Source of the DNA: an uncultured Rickettsiales bacterium
Lineage (GTDB): Bacteria > Pseudomonadota > Alphaproteobacteria > Micavibrionales > GCA-2720935
Assembly (NCBI GenBank): GCA_950054255.1
Contig: CATLOR010000001.1
Location: forward strand, 709,589 to 773,588
Reading direction: 5' to 3'
Length of the DNA: 64,000 nt
How positions within the stretch are numbered: the stretch's first letter is position 1; the number at the start of each line of letters is the position of its first letter. The position numbers were made by a program, and so were the translations under genes. Under the pieces are notes generated by a model. The model made no database searches. It saw only the letters and a program-made list of their open reading frames with translations, and was not told the origin of the DNA. This document shows, piece after piece, positions 18,318 through 27,475 of this stretch.

Positions 18318-21300
18318 CTATGAGTTGCTTGCACTTAATAGAGTGTCAAAGAGTGCGCGCTCAGTTGCTTTAGCCTTTTTAATATTATCTTCCTTAATAT
18401 GTCCGAATCCTCGTATTTTTTCAGGTAGCTTTGCGATTTCAACGAGTGTTTCATAAGTGCTTTCACTTATATGAGGAAGTGCTTTCTCCAAAGTATCTTT
18501 GTAGTCTTTTATAAGTTGACGTTCTAATTTACGCTCATCTGTATAACCAAAGAGATCTAGCTTTGTCCCTCTTAAGCTTTTTAATTTGGCAAGATATTTA
18601 AAAACAGGTAATAACCATCCACCGATTTCCATTTTTTTCAAATGACCCGTTTCTTTATCTTTCTTTGCAAGAAGAGGGGGAGCCATATGAAATTTTAGTT
18701 TATAACCCGCATCAAATTGTGTGTCTATTTTCGCTTTGAAATCTGTTTGTGTGAATAATCGTGCGACTTCATATTCATCTTTATAAGCCATTAATTTTGC
18801 TAGTGAAAAAGCAACTGCGCGTGTAAGGCGTTGATCTTTATCGATATCTTGAGCTTTTACTTTTTTAATAAAAGAAAGATATGTTTGAGCATAGGCTTTG
18901 TTTTGATAGTCGGTTAAAAAGGCTGTTCTGTGTGTAATGAGTGCGTCTAAGCTTTTCTCGGTCACAGGTTTGCTTTCTTTAATAGGGACTTGGTTTTCAA
19001 CGAGATTATGATCATGAGCGGCTAAACGTCCCCAATAAAAGGCTTGTTTATTCATTTCAACAGCAACATTATTTAATTCAATGGCTTTTAAAATGGCTTC
19101 CTCTGAGAGAGGAATACCACCTTGTTGATATGTAAACCCAACCATGAAGAGGTTTGTTGCAATGGAATCACCTAGTAAACGGGTTGCAAGCGTTGTTGCA
19201 TCAACTGTTTTGATTTTGTCCGTTCCAGCACATTCAGAAATAATGTCCATCATTTCTGATTCCGGGATTTGTAAATCTGGAATTTTTGTAAATTGTCCAG
19301 GTTGTGTCACATCGGTATTTAAGACACACAATGTTTGCCCTTCTTTCATGGTTGAGAGTACATCACTGTTTGAGGCAACAACCATATCAGCACCAATAAT
19401 AACATCGGCTTGAGCGACGCCAATTTTAGAGGTGTAAATCTTTTCTGGTTTATCAGCAAAACGCATATAGGTTTTAACGGCGCCTCCTTTTTGAGCCAGC
19501 CCGATTTGATCCATTGTTGCGCCACCTTTGCCCTCAATATGAGCAGCCATTGCAAGCAGGGCACCGATTGTAACAACACCAGTCCCACCGATACCTGTCA
19601 AAAGAATAGACCAATTGCCTTTTTCTAAATCATGCTTTTGAGGTTCAGGTAAAGAGGCAATCATATCGGATGTGGCTACTTTTGAAGCGCCTTTAGAACG
19701 TTTCTTTAAGTCAACACCTTCAACCGTTACAAAGCTAGGACAAAAGCCATCAAGACAAGAATAATCTTTGTTACAGCTGGATTGATCAATTTGTCTTTTA
19801 CGTCCAAATTCTGTTTCAACAGGCATAATAGAAACGCAGTTTGAGACTTTTCCGCAATCACCACAGCCCTCACAAACAGCTTCATTAATGACAACACGTT
19901 TCTTTGGATCCTCCATGAGGCCACGTTTGCGGCGACGACGTTTTTCAGCTGCACAAGTTTGATCGTAAATTAAAATCGAAACACCTTTTACTTCACGAAG
20001 CTCTTTTTGAACAGTCATGATGTCGCTTCGTGGTCGAAACTCGACATTCGGTGCAAAATTCCATGCACCTTTTTTATATTTTTCTAAATCATCGCTCATG
20101 ACAATGATTTTTGTTGCTCCTTCTGCCGCAACCTGACGCGATATGACATCAACAGTTAGGCCATCTTCAAGAGATTGCCCTCCCGTCATAGCAACGGCAT
20201 CATTATACAAAATTTTATAGGTAATATTAACATCAGCGGCCACGCAGGCACGAATAGCGAGTAAACCAGAATGTTCATAAGTTCCATCGCCTAAATTCGC
20301 AAAAATATGATCTTCATTCACGTAAGAAGATTGACCGATCCAAGGCACACCTTCACCGCCCATTTGCGTGTAAGTTTGTGTCTTATCATCAATCCATGTC
20401 GCCATATAATGACACCCAATTCCAGCTAAAGCACGACTGCCTTCTGGAACGCGGGTGGAGGTATTATGAGGACACCCCGCACAATAATAAGGAATACGTA
20501 GCATTGGACTTGTTCGATCTTGTAAAGCTTGGGCGCGTTCTAATGTCTCCATATGTGGTATATGGTCACTAACATCGGCATGTTCTTTTAAGCGTTTCAT
20601 GAGCGCGCGCGCAATAATAACAGGGCTCATTTCATAATGCTCAGGTAAGAGAGCCTCACCAGAGGAAGACGATTTTCCTGTAATAATAGGGCGCTTTTCT
20701 TCGTTAAAGAGAATGGTTTTAACTTGATCTTCGATAAGAGGGCGTTTTTCTTCAATAACAAAAATCTCATCAACAGTCTTTGCTAATGATCGAATGCCTT
20801 GATCTTCTATAGGCCAGACCATGCCTACTTTGTATATAATAATGCCAAGGCGGTCGAGTTCTTCCTTTGTAAATTTTAATAAACGGAAAGCCTGTAACAA
20901 TTCTGCGTAAGATTTCCCTGTTGTCACAAGGGCAATTTTTGGTTTAGTGCTATTATGCGTGATATGGTCAATATTATTTGCGCGAGCGAATGCTTTCGCA
21001 GCAGGGAGTTTGTAATATAAAATACGTTTTTCTTGTTCAACGGGAACATCTGGCCAACGGATGTTTAAGCCATCTTGTGGCATTTCAAAATCGGTCGGTA
21101 ATTTAAAGTTGTAGTCTTGATTAGCATAAACGGTCGCACTTGAATCCATCATATCAGCTAAACATTTGAAACCGACCCATAGACCTGTATATCTCGACAT
21201 GGCAATCCCAAAAAGACCCATATCTAGAATATCTTGGATGCTGCACGGATTAAGTAAGGGCATGAACAGATGCACGAGGGCTTGTTCAGATTGGTGTGGG

Positions 21301-21764
21301 AATGTTGATGATTTACATGAATGGTCATCACCAATAAGGGCTAAGACACCACCATGTTTAGAGGTGCCCGCAACATTAGCGTGTTTTAACGCATCACCAG
21401 CACGGTCAACGCCAGGGCCTTTCCCATACCACATACCAAAGACGCCATCATATTTTTGTTTGCCATTCAAATTTGTTTGCTGTGATCCCCAAACAGCCGT
21501 TGCCCCTAAATCTTCATTAAGACCTGGCTGGAAAATAATATTGTTTGATTTTAAATAGTTAGAAGCACGATCTAAATTTAGATCTAAGCCACCCAAAGGA
21601 GACCCTCTATATCCAGAAATGAATCCAGCTGTATTAAGGCCATTTTTCTCATCCAGTTTTTTTTGCATGAGAGGAAGCCTGACAAGCGCTTGGATGCCAT
21701 TTAAATAAATAGTTTCTTGGTTGAAAAGATACTTATCTTCTAATGTAATATCGGTTCTGGGCAC
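18318..21764 (-). CDS. Fused indolepyruvate ferredoxin oxidoreductase
   Basis: An 1148-residue protein joining the alpha and beta/gamma parts of indolepyruvate:ferredoxin oxidoreductase. Visible elements: an N-terminal pyrimidine-type domain (FISGYRGSPLGGLDL); a thiamine-diphosphate domain (GDGTYEHSG followed by NDAVAMTGGQ); a cysteine cluster CEGCGDCGKVSNC plus further Cys near residues 650-665 for Fe-S binding; and a gamma-type domain (ILLTGIGGTGVVTIGALLAMA). It decarboxylates aryl-2-oxoacids to acyl-CoA, passing electrons to ferredoxin, in amino-acid breakdown. Length fits the aerobic alpha/betaproteobacterial single-chain form. The gene is divergent from the Nudix pair and shares a structured intergenic region. 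Confidence 0.92.
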   Translation of the reverse strand: MPRTDITLEDKYLFNQETIYLNGIQALVRLPLMQKKLDEKNGLNTAGFISGYRGSPLGGLDLNLDRASNYLKSNNIIFQPGLNEDLGATAVWGSQQTNLNGKQKYDGVFGMWYGKGPGVDRAGDALKHANVAGTSKHGGVLALIGDDHSCKSSTFPHQSEQALVHLFMPLLNPCSIQDILDMGLFGIAMSRYTGLWVGFKCLADMMDSSATVYANQDYNFKLPTDFEMPQDGLNIRWPDVPVEQEKRILYYKLPAAKAFARANNIDHITHNSTKPKIALVTTGKSYAELLQAFRLLKFTKEELDRLGIIIYKVGMVWPIEDQGIRSLAKTVDEIFVIEEKRPLIEDQVKTILFNEEKRPIITGKSSSSGEALLPEHYEMSPVIIARALMKRLKEHADVSDHIPHMETLERAQALQDRTSPMLRIPYYCAGCPHNTSTRVPEGSRALAGIGCHYMATWIDDKTQTYTQMGGEGVPWIGQSSYVNEDHIFANLGDGTYEHSGLLAIRACVAADVNITYKILYNDAVAMTGGQSLEDGLTVDVISRQVAAEGATKIIVMSDDLEKYKKGAWNFAPNVEFRPRSDIMTVQKELREVKGVSILIYDQTCAAEKRRRRKRGLMEDPKKRVVINEAVCEGCGDCGKVSNCVSIMPVETEFGRKRQIDQSSCNKDYSCLDGFCPSFVTVEGVDLKKRSKGASKVATSDMIASLPEPQKHDLEKGNWSILLTGIGGTGVVTIGALLAMAAHIEGKGGATMDQIGLAQKGGAVKTYMRFADKPEKIYTSKIGVAQADVIIGADMVVASNSDVLSTMKEGQTLCVLNTDVTQPGQFTKIPDLQIPESEMMDIISECAGTDKIKTVDATTLATRLLGDSIATNLFMVGFTYQQGGIPLSEEAILKAIELNNVAVEMNKQAFYWGRLAAHDHNLVENQVPIKESKPVTEKSLDALITHRTAFLTDYQNKAYAQTYLSFIKKVKAQDIDKDQRLTRAVAFSLAKLMAYKDEYEVARLFTQTDFKAKIDTQFDAGYKLKFHMAPPLLAKKDKETGHLKKMEIGGWLLPVFKYLAKLKSLRGTKLDLFGYTDERKLERQLIKDYKDTLEKALPHISESTYETLVEIAKLPEKIRGFGHIKEDNIKKAKATERALFDTLLSASNS

Positions 21765-21826
21765 GGTATGACCTCATATCCTGCTAAGGGTTGAAAAGTG
21801 CAATTGTTGTTTTTTTTGTGCACGTC

Positions 21827-21875
21827 ATAAGATACGCTAATTTGACACAAAATTCAAATTGAACTCGTATCTTAT
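21827..21875. repeat. Nested inverted repeat in divergent promoter region
   Basis: ATAAGATACG at 21827-21836 pairs perfectly with CGTATCTTAT at 21866-21875. Inside it, AATTTG (21839-21844) pairs with CAAATT (21855-21860), leaving a 10-base loop. A perfect -35 hexamer, TTGACA, lies at 21842-21847 within the dyad. No T run follows on either strand, so a terminator is unlikely. It could be an operator for the divergent Nudix and ferredoxin oxidoreductase genes, or a structured leader. Confidence 0.6.
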
Positions 21876-21933
21876 CTTTGATAGTTTTTATTCATAATTT
21901 AAAAAATGGAGTCGAAATAAACTGGGGGTAAAA

Positions 21934-22542
21934 ATGAGTAACATGCTCAAAAAGAAAGCGTTGTTACGTGATTTATTTAATTATAAATCATTTACATCAA
22001 AAGAAGAACTTAATAGAGCCAAGCATGTTTTATTATTTCAAAGAAGCGCCGATCCATTTTCTCGAGATGCTCATCCTCATCATTTCACTGTGTCTGCTCT
22101 TGTCGTCGACCCAACATATTCTTACGTTTTATTAATTAAGCACAAAAAATTAAATCGTTGGCAACAACCAGGTGGTCATTGTGAAGATGAAGCAACAATG
22201 CGAGAAGGGGCTTTGCGTGAGGTTATGGAAGAAACGGGGCTTAAAAAAGTGTCTATTGCAGATAAGATTTTTGATGTTGCTGTTTATCCATGGGATAAAA
22301 ATGACCCCGAGGCACACACAGATTATGATGTTATGTATTTGGCCATTGCTGATAAGAGTGAAGCGTTGCAGCTACAAGAGGAAGAGATAGCTGATATTAA
22401 ATGGGTTCCATTAGAAGATATTACAACTTATAACTCAAAAGAAGCTTTTGTAAGAGCTGTAGAGAAAGTCAAAAGAATAAGAGAACAACAACCTGTTAAA
22501 CATAGAAAGAAAAGCCGATGGTCCCTTTTCAGAAAACCTTAA
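21934..22542 (+). CDS. Nudix hydrolase, first of tandem pair
   Basis: A 202-residue Nudix protein. The box GGHCEDEATMREGALREVMEETGL (about residues 78-101; key residues E91-type REVxEETG) supplies the Mg2+ ligands for cleaving nucleoside diphosphates linked to another moiety. Upstream, TVSALVVDPTYSYVLLIKHKKLNRWQQPGGH is the typical Nudix entry strand. A basic C-terminal tail ([15 protein letters not shown]) is unusual. The 3' end overlaps the second Nudix gene by 25 bases. A G-rich sequence, GGGGGT, lies before the ATG. The specific substrate is not readable. Confidence 0.9.
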   Translation: MSNMLKKKALLRDLFNYKSFTSKEELNRAKHVLLFQRSADPFSRDAHPHHFTVSALVVDPTYSYVLLIKHKKLNRWQQPGGHCEDEATMREGALREVMEETGLKKVSIADKIFDVAVYPWDKNDPEAHTDYDVMYLAIADKSEALQLQEEEIADIKWVPLEDITTYNSKEAFVRAVEKVKRIREQQPVKHRKKSRWSLFRKP

Positions 22543-23090
22543 CTGAATATTGCCCTTTTGATGCAGAAGAAGAGATGAATAAAGCGCGTATTTTGGCTCT
22601 TTTTGAAGAAACTGATATCCCTTTCTCTCGAGAAAATTTATCAGGCCATATTACAGGGTCAGCCTTAGTTGTAAATGCAGATTTAACAAAAACATGTTTA
22701 ATCAAGCATAAGAAATTGGGGATGTGGCTTCAACCAGGCGGTCATTGTGATGGCGACCCAGAAGTTGATCAAACAGCATTGAGAGAAACAGAAGAAGAAA
22801 CAGGATTAAAAGAGTTACGTCTTATTCCACGCATCTTTGACGTTGATGTTCATGATATTCCAGAACGTGAAAAAGGTGGCCTTGTTGAACCCGCACATTA
22901 TCATCATGATATTCGTTATTTAGTTGTTGCTAATGAAGAAGAGCAAGCGACAATTCAGGAAGAAGAGATTGATGGGTTACAGTGGATGAGCTTTGAAGAG
23001 GCTGTGAAAATTAATCCTTGGCGACCATTTTCGCGCATGATTGACAAACTTATGAGTGAGAGAGAGCTGTATTTGTCTTGGATTAAGTAA
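22518..23090 (+). CDS. Nudix hydrolase, second of tandem pair
   Basis: A 190-residue Nudix protein. The box is [24 protein letters not shown] with the REtxEETG core intact. It shares with its upstream neighbour the order [48 protein letters not shown], and a His-rich strand before EEEI(D/A)-W. The two are clearly paralogs from a local duplication. Its start lies inside the end of the first gene (25-base overlap), so translation is likely coupled. rpsU follows after about 90 bases. The substrate is unknown. Confidence 0.88.
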   Translation: MVPFQKTLTEYCPFDAEEEMNKARILALFEETDIPFSRENLSGHITGSALVVNADLTKTCLIKHKKLGMWLQPGGHCDGDPEVDQTALRETEEETGLKELRLIPRIFDVDVHDIPEREKGGLVEPAHYHHDIRYLVVANEEEQATIQEEEIDGLQWMSFEEAVKINPWRPFSRMIDKLMSERELYLSWIK

Positions 23091-23104
23091 ATTTTCTTTG
23101 CTTT

Positions 23105-23126
23105 GTTGTAAAATATTTGTTACAAC
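23105..23126 (+). repeat. Hairpin in rpsU leader region
   Basis: GTTGTAA and TTACAAC form a perfect seven-base-pair stem with an eight-base loop, 14 bases after the second Nudix stop and about 55 bases before rpsU. No T run follows. It may stabilise the rpsU message or act in its regulation. Confidence 0.45.
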
Positions 23127-23179
23127 CCCTATCAAGATATTTAAGTAATTTAGTGTACGCAAGAAGGGTGGTGATTTCC

Positions 23180-23365
23180 ATCGTACAAGTAAGTGTTCGT
23201 GATAACAACGTAGAACAAGCATTACGCGTTCTAAAAAGAAAACTTCAGCGTGAAGGCGTGTTTGGTGAATTAAGAAACCGTAAACACTATGAAAAGCCAA
23301 GTGAAAAGAAAAAACGCAGAAAGAAAGAGAGCATGAGACGCAAACGTTCAAAGCGCAGCGATTAA
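23180..23365 (+). CDS. rpsU: 30S ribosomal protein bS21, probable AUC start
   Basis: The frame encodes [27 protein letters not shown], then [15 protein letters not shown] and a Lys/Arg-rich tail, which is bS21, a small-subunit protein near the 3' end of 16S rRNA. Family members begin MVQVxVRDNN, which places the start at ATC 23180. The sequence just upstream, AGGGTGGTGAT at 23165-23175, matches the extended Shine-Dalgarno AAGGAGGTGAT at nine of eleven positions and ends four bases before ATC. The alternative GTG codons at 23168 and 23171 lie inside that match and would add three or four residues. With AUC the protein has 61 residues, slightly short for the family. Confidence 0.85.
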   Translation: MVQVSVRDNNVEQALRVLKRKLQREGVFGELRNRKHYEKPSEKKKRRKKESMRRKRSKRSD

Positions 23366-23388
23366 TTCTCTTTTTAACGAAATTAAAG

Positions 23389-23419
23389 AAAAAGCCGATC
23401 ATAATGATCGGCTTTTTTT
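23389..23419. terminator. Bidirectional terminator rpsU / aminopeptidase P
   Basis: GCCGATCAT and ATGATCGGC form a nine-base-pair stem with a one-base loop centre, flanked by an A run and a T run. It lies between the convergent rpsU and aminopeptidase genes and can serve both. Confidence 0.9.
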
Positions 23420-25400
23420 AATTTGGTTTGCATGTATTTACAGCTGGGCTTTTTGAGGGATTACCTGAAATTGGCTTTGTTTGTTTTTGTAACCAATTAC
23501 TTAGTGTTTGATTTAAGTGTGGAGCAAGCGTTTTGTATACTTGTTCGTGATAACGATCTAGCCACTCTTTTTCCTCCGCTGTGAGCATGTCTTCGACAAT
23601 TAGGCGACGATCCATCGGGGCAAGCGTTAAAGTCTTGAAATGCATGCCTGTGCTTTTTGGGTCATTATTTTGGACGAGTACGAGATTCTCGATACGAATG
23701 CCATATTCACCATTTTTGTAAAAACCAGGTTCATTAGAAATAACCATACCTTCTTCATAAGGGCCTTTATAGCCGCGATGAATACCACAAGGACCTTCAT
23801 GTACACTTAGATATGAACCAACACCGTGACCAACGCCATGCCCAAAATTTAATCCTTCTGCTTTTAAAGCTTCTCTGGCTTTAATGTCTAAGTCTTCGCC
23901 CGTCGTGTCTTTCGTGAGTTGTGCAATAGCAACACGGATATGACCTTGTAGAACAAGGGTATAGTTTTTACGCATTTCTTCAGTCGGCGTGCCAATAGCG
24001 ATTGTGCGTGTTACATCGGTTGTCCCAGCAAAATACTGGCCGCCACTATCACATAAGAATAAAGAGTTGGGTTCAATTTTCTTATTTGTTTTAGGGGTAG
24101 AGCGATAATGGACAATGGCACCATTACTGCCTGCACCAGAAATTGTATCAAAGCTTGGATCTTTGAAATCTGGATGTTCGCGGCGGAATGCCTCAAGCTG
24201 CGCGACAGCATCTAATTCTGTCTTTGAACCATCTTGAGCCTCAGTATCAAGCCAGTGTAAAAACTTTATGAGAGCAAGACCATCTATCTCATGCGCTTTA
24301 ATTGTACCATGCTGCTCAGCTTTTGTTTTTAAAGCTTTGATGGGATCAATAGGATTGAGTTTAAAAGTAAGGTCATTGTTATTTTTATCAAGGAGCGTTT
24401 TAACCTGAACGGGTGTTGCACTTGGGTCAAGCCATACCTTGCGATTTTTAATATCAGCGACATCCGTGTAGAAAAGATCGAAATCTTTAACAGTGACGTC
24501 ATTATCACGTAAATATGTTTGAACCTCGTTTGAGAGTTTCTGTTGGTCAATATAGAGGGTTACTTGGTTTTGCTCCATAATAAGATACGATAAAAAGAAG
24601 GGGGAACAGTCAACATCTCTACCGCGTAGATTTAAGAAATAGGCAATTGCCGCTAAGTCATTCCATATTGCGGTGTCACAGTTTTCTGTTTCTAACGCCT
24701 TGTGAACCATTGCTTTTTTTTCTTTAAAAGAACGACCCGTATATGTTTCATCAAGGATAAAAACAGGGCTTAAAGGAAGAGGTGGACGTCCCAATTTTTC
24801 CCATGCTGTATCAAGTGGGCTTTGATCACATCCAATGGCCATGGCCTTTTTTTGTTTTGTTTCTTGGGATAATGTACGTTCTGTATTATAAGAACTAATT
24901 TTCGGATCGAAGCCAATTTTATCACCAGTTTTTATATGCGCTTTTAACCATTTTTCTAACGCATCGCCTGTTAAAGCCTCATGCATGAAGAAATTTTCAG
25001 GGCATTCTTCGCGTGATTGAAGTGTATAGCGACTGTCTGTAAATAGGATAACTCTGTCATGGCTAATCAGTGCAAAACCAGCAGAGCCTGTAAACCCTGT
25101 AGCAAAAGCGAGGCGTTCATTACAAGCTGGAACATACTCATTATTAAATTCATCACGGCGCTCAACAAGGTAATAATCTAAGCCTTGTTCTTTCATTTTT
25201 GCTCTAATGGCTTCGATGCGTGAGAGTGCATTTGAAAAATCAGCATGTTCTCGCATATTATTTTTTAAATGAATTAAATCTTCATCACTTATCTCTGCGC
25301 GCTCAGCTGATGTTAATAACTCAAGCCAATCCGTTTCCTTCCAATAAGAGTCAGCATAAGCAATGCGACGTATTTTATCTTTTAAAGGGGTAGAAGACAT
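23418..25400 (-). CDS. Xaa-Pro aminopeptidase, M24 family (long form)
   Basis: A 660-residue cytosolic metallopeptidase with the three-domain layout of long aminopeptidase P. Two N-terminal creatinase-like domains (about 60-195 and 205-360) carry RRDEFNNEYVP and FTGSAGFALIS. The C-terminal pita-bread domain has the metal ligands: Asp in CDSGGQY, Asp in GTTDVTRTIAIG, His in HGVGHGVGSYLSVHEGP, Glu in SNEPGFY and Glu in GIRIENLVLV. It removes N-terminal residues before proline. The C-terminal 60 residues (after MDRRLIVEDMLTAEEKEWLD) end in a polar tail. It lies 17 bases downstream of mltA on the same strand. Confidence 0.93.
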   Translation of the reverse strand: MSSTPLKDKIRRIAYADSYWKETDWLELLTSAERAEISDEDLIHLKNNMREHADFSNALSRIEAIRAKMKEQGLDYYLVERRDEFNNEYVPACNERLAFATGFTGSAGFALISHDRVILFTDSRYTLQSREECPENFFMHEALTGDALEKWLKAHIKTGDKIGFDPKISSYNTERTLSQETKQKKAMAIGCDQSPLDTAWEKLGRPPLPLSPVFILDETYTGRSFKEKKAMVHKALETENCDTAIWNDLAAIAYFLNLRGRDVDCSPFFLSYLIMEQNQVTLYIDQQKLSNEVQTYLRDNDVTVKDFDLFYTDVADIKNRKVWLDPSATPVQVKTLLDKNNNDLTFKLNPIDPIKALKTKAEQHGTIKAHEIDGLALIKFLHWLDTEAQDGSKTELDAVAQLEAFRREHPDFKDPSFDTISGAGSNGAIVHYRSTPKTNKKIEPNSLFLCDSGGQYFAGTTDVTRTIAIGTPTEEMRKNYTLVLQGHIRVAIAQLTKDTTGEDLDIKAREALKAEGLNFGHGVGHGVGSYLSVHEGPCGIHRGYKGPYEEGMVISNEPGFYKNGEYGIRIENLVLVQNNDPKSTGMHFKTLTLAPMDRRLIVEDMLTAEEKEWLDRYHEQVYKTLAPHLNQTLSNWLQKQTKPISGNPSKSPAVNTCKPN

Positions 25401-25417
25401 GATGTTACCTCATATAT

Positions 25418-26614
25418 TTATTGAATATAATGTGGAGGAATTATGACAGATTTTGGAAGAAGAATCCAAGCCTTTCCTTTGCTTTTCATGATGCCGGCAA
25501 TATCTTCTGCATATTCACCATGCCCCCAAAATACATCCCCTCTAACAGGACCTCTGATAGCACCGCCTGTATCTTGGGCGATTAAGAGGCGTTGCAATCT
25601 CGGTGCTTGAGGAAGTGGGTTTTCAACATCAATAAACACAGGCGCATGATAAGGAATATAAGTATAATCAATGGCGATAGATCGCCCTGCAGTTAGGGCA
25701 AGGCCTGAGCCTCCGAGAGGGCCTTCATTCTCTAGTTTTTTAAAGAAAACAAAAGAAGGATTTGTGTTTTTAACAGCTTGTGCTTCATCAGGGTTATCTT
25801 CGAGCCACTGTCTGATTGTTTGCAAGGAAACAGTTTCTTTGGTTAAGACCCCTTTTTGAATTAAGGTACGACCAATAGCATGATAGGGGTGTCCATTTTG
25901 TCCATCATATCCCACATTAATATGAGAACCATCAGGAAGTGTTATGCGACCAGACCCTTGTATTTGCAAGAAAAAAGCAGCAATAGGATCATCAACATAA
26001 ACAAGTTCTAGGTCTTGCCCTTTTAGGGCGCCAGCTTCTATTTCTGTGCGATCTTCAAAAGGCTTTAGATGAGCATTTATAACACGTCCTGCAATTCGTT
26101 GGCCTTTTAATTCATCTCGGAAATTACCAAGATCAACCATGACAAGATCATCTGGACGTTTATATAAAGGATAAGAATATTTTGATGTCTGTGTTAATGA
26201 GCCATTTAAAGAGGCTTCGTAATAGCCCGTAAATAAGCCTTCTTCATCAGCATTTGCATAGATAGCATAGGGGGTGAAATATTCTTCATAAAAAGCACGT
26301 GTATCTTCAATAGTTTGTGGGTATGCAATTAACAAAGCTCTGCAAGCTTGTTGCCAATCTTTATTAAGACCAGCATAAGGGAGCTCTTTCTTAAAAAGGG
26401 CGTTCATATCTCTTTTTAAAATAGTGTTACATGATTTTTCAAATGCTTTTAGGCTTTGATCTAGGGCGTCTGTGTTCCATCCTGTTAGAGCGGAATAGGA
26501 CTGTTTTTCGAGTGTTAAGCGCGCTCTTTTATCGGTATCAACAAGCGTACAGCTTGTTAAGATAAAGGTCACAAATAAGAGTGAAAAAAGAAAAAAAGGA
26601 GTAATGCGAGCCAT
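25418..26614 (-). CDS. mltA: Membrane-bound lytic murein transglycosylase MltA
   Basis: A 398-residue lipoprotein. The lipobox LTSC places the lipidated Cys at residue 22 when translation starts at MARITPFF (26614); an earlier ATG at 26626 has no ribosome-binding site. MltA features include GLFTGYYEASLNGS, GAGAL-type and VDDPIAAFFLQIQGSGRI segments, and a 3D-domain ending with QDTGGAIRGPVRGDVFWG that holds the catalytic Asp. It cleaves peptidoglycan to 1,6-anhydro products during wall turnover. The start is just downstream of the tim44-like stop, so the two are co-transcribed, an arrangement common in alphaproteobacteria. Confidence 0.94.
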   Translation of the reverse strand: MARITPFFLFSLLFVTFILTSCTLVDTDKRARLTLEKQSYSALTGWNTDALDQSLKAFEKSCNTILKRDMNALFKKELPYAGLNKDWQQACRALLIAYPQTIEDTRAFYEEYFTPYAIYANADEEGLFTGYYEASLNGSLTQTSKYSYPLYKRPDDLVMVDLGNFRDELKGQRIAGRVINAHLKPFEDRTEIEAGALKGQDLELVYVDDPIAAFFLQIQGSGRITLPDGSHINVGYDGQNGHPYHAIGRTLIQKGVLTKETVSLQTIRQWLEDNPDEAQAVKNTNPSFVFFKKLENEGPLGGSGLALTAGRSIAIDYTYIPYHAPVFIDVENPLPQAPRLQRLLIAQDTGGAIRGPVRGDVFWGHGEYAEDIAGIMKSKGKAWILLPKSVIIPPHYIQ

Positions 26615-26618
26615 TCGA

Positions 26619-27281
26619 TTACACATCTTCGATTTTTGTTTCCACGAGAATCCAGTTAGGATCTTGGCTACTTACAGGACGAGAAAAAGTCCATACGTCT
26701 TTTGTTTCAGTGACAAGTTCTGGATCACCGCTGATGAGTTCATCATGCTTGTCTTTTATATAGCGTGTTTCATCGGCTGTGAAGACGGCTGTTATATAGG
26801 CAGTGTTCTTTTTAATAAAAGCATCTGTAATTTCTGCTTTTTTAACATTTAAAATTTCTGTTGTTGCGATATGTTCTTTTTCGGCTCTTTCATCAATAAC
26901 TGTTTCAAAAGCATCCATGAGTTCTGGACTTAAAAGAGGCTCTAAGGCTAATTTGTTACCGGCTGCGAAGTTTTCAACGATAAATTCAAAAGCAAGCTTT
27001 GCGCCATGTAAAAATTCTTTCGGTGAAAAATTAGGGTCTTTTAAAGACAGCTTTGTTAATGTGGCTTCTAGGCCTTTTGTTTCAGAAGTCTCTTGGTGGG
27101 CTTCGATATGATTACGAATTGTTTGGATCGCTTCTGGAATGTTTTCTTTATCAACGTTATCAAGAATATTAGGACGTTTTTTTTCGTTCCCTGTACGCGT
27201 GCCCAATGTGTCTTTTAATCGAACGAATAAGACAACAGCAATAATAGCGAAAAAAATAATATCGATGAAAGCAAATCCCAT
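26619..27281 (-). CDS. Tim44-like (TimA) membrane-anchored protein
   Basis: A 220-residue protein with one N-terminal transmembrane helix (about residues 3-21, FIDIIFFAIIAVVLFVRL), a polar linker, and a Tim44/MRP-L45 domain from about residue 80: FLHGAKLAFEFIVENFAAGN, LLSPELMDAFETVI, and TRYIKDKHDELISGDPELVTETKDVWTFSRPVSSQDPNW split across strands. This domain is shared with mitochondrial import protein Tim44, and in alphaproteobacteria the gene lies next to mltA and fxsA-secB as here. Its bacterial role is thought to be as a membrane adaptor; the partner is unknown. Confidence 0.9.
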   Translation of the reverse strand: MGFAFIDIIFFAIIAVVLFVRLKDTLGTRTGNEKKRPNILDNVDKENIPEAIQTIRNHIEAHQETSETKGLEATLTKLSLKDPNFSPKEFLHGAKLAFEFIVENFAAGNKLALEPLLSPELMDAFETVIDERAEKEHIATTEILNVKKAEITDAFIKKNTAYITAVFTADETRYIKDKHDELISGDPELVTETKDVWTFSRPVSSQDPNWILVETKIEDV

Positions 27282-27403
27282 TTTATGGCCTTTTCTACAT
27301 TAAATTGATTATCTTTAGTTAATATAGCCTATATTTCCCAAAATAACAGACTATATTCACAAAAAGCTGAAAACAGGGTGTGTTTTTTATCTATCATATA
27401 AAC

Positions 27404-27433
27404 TCGACAAACTCAGTAAATGCTTTATATACT
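27404..27433 (+). promoter_or_regulatory. Candidate promoter of fxsA-secB
   Basis: TCGACA (27404-27409), an 18-base spacer, then TATACT (27428-27433). Each hexamer differs from the sigma-70 consensus by one base. Predicted transcription would begin near 27440, leaving a leader of about 36 bases before fxsA. Confidence 0.5.
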
Positions 27434-27475
27434 ATAAGGCAAATGAGTTAATTTACATGAAAGAAGCCAGTTTAA

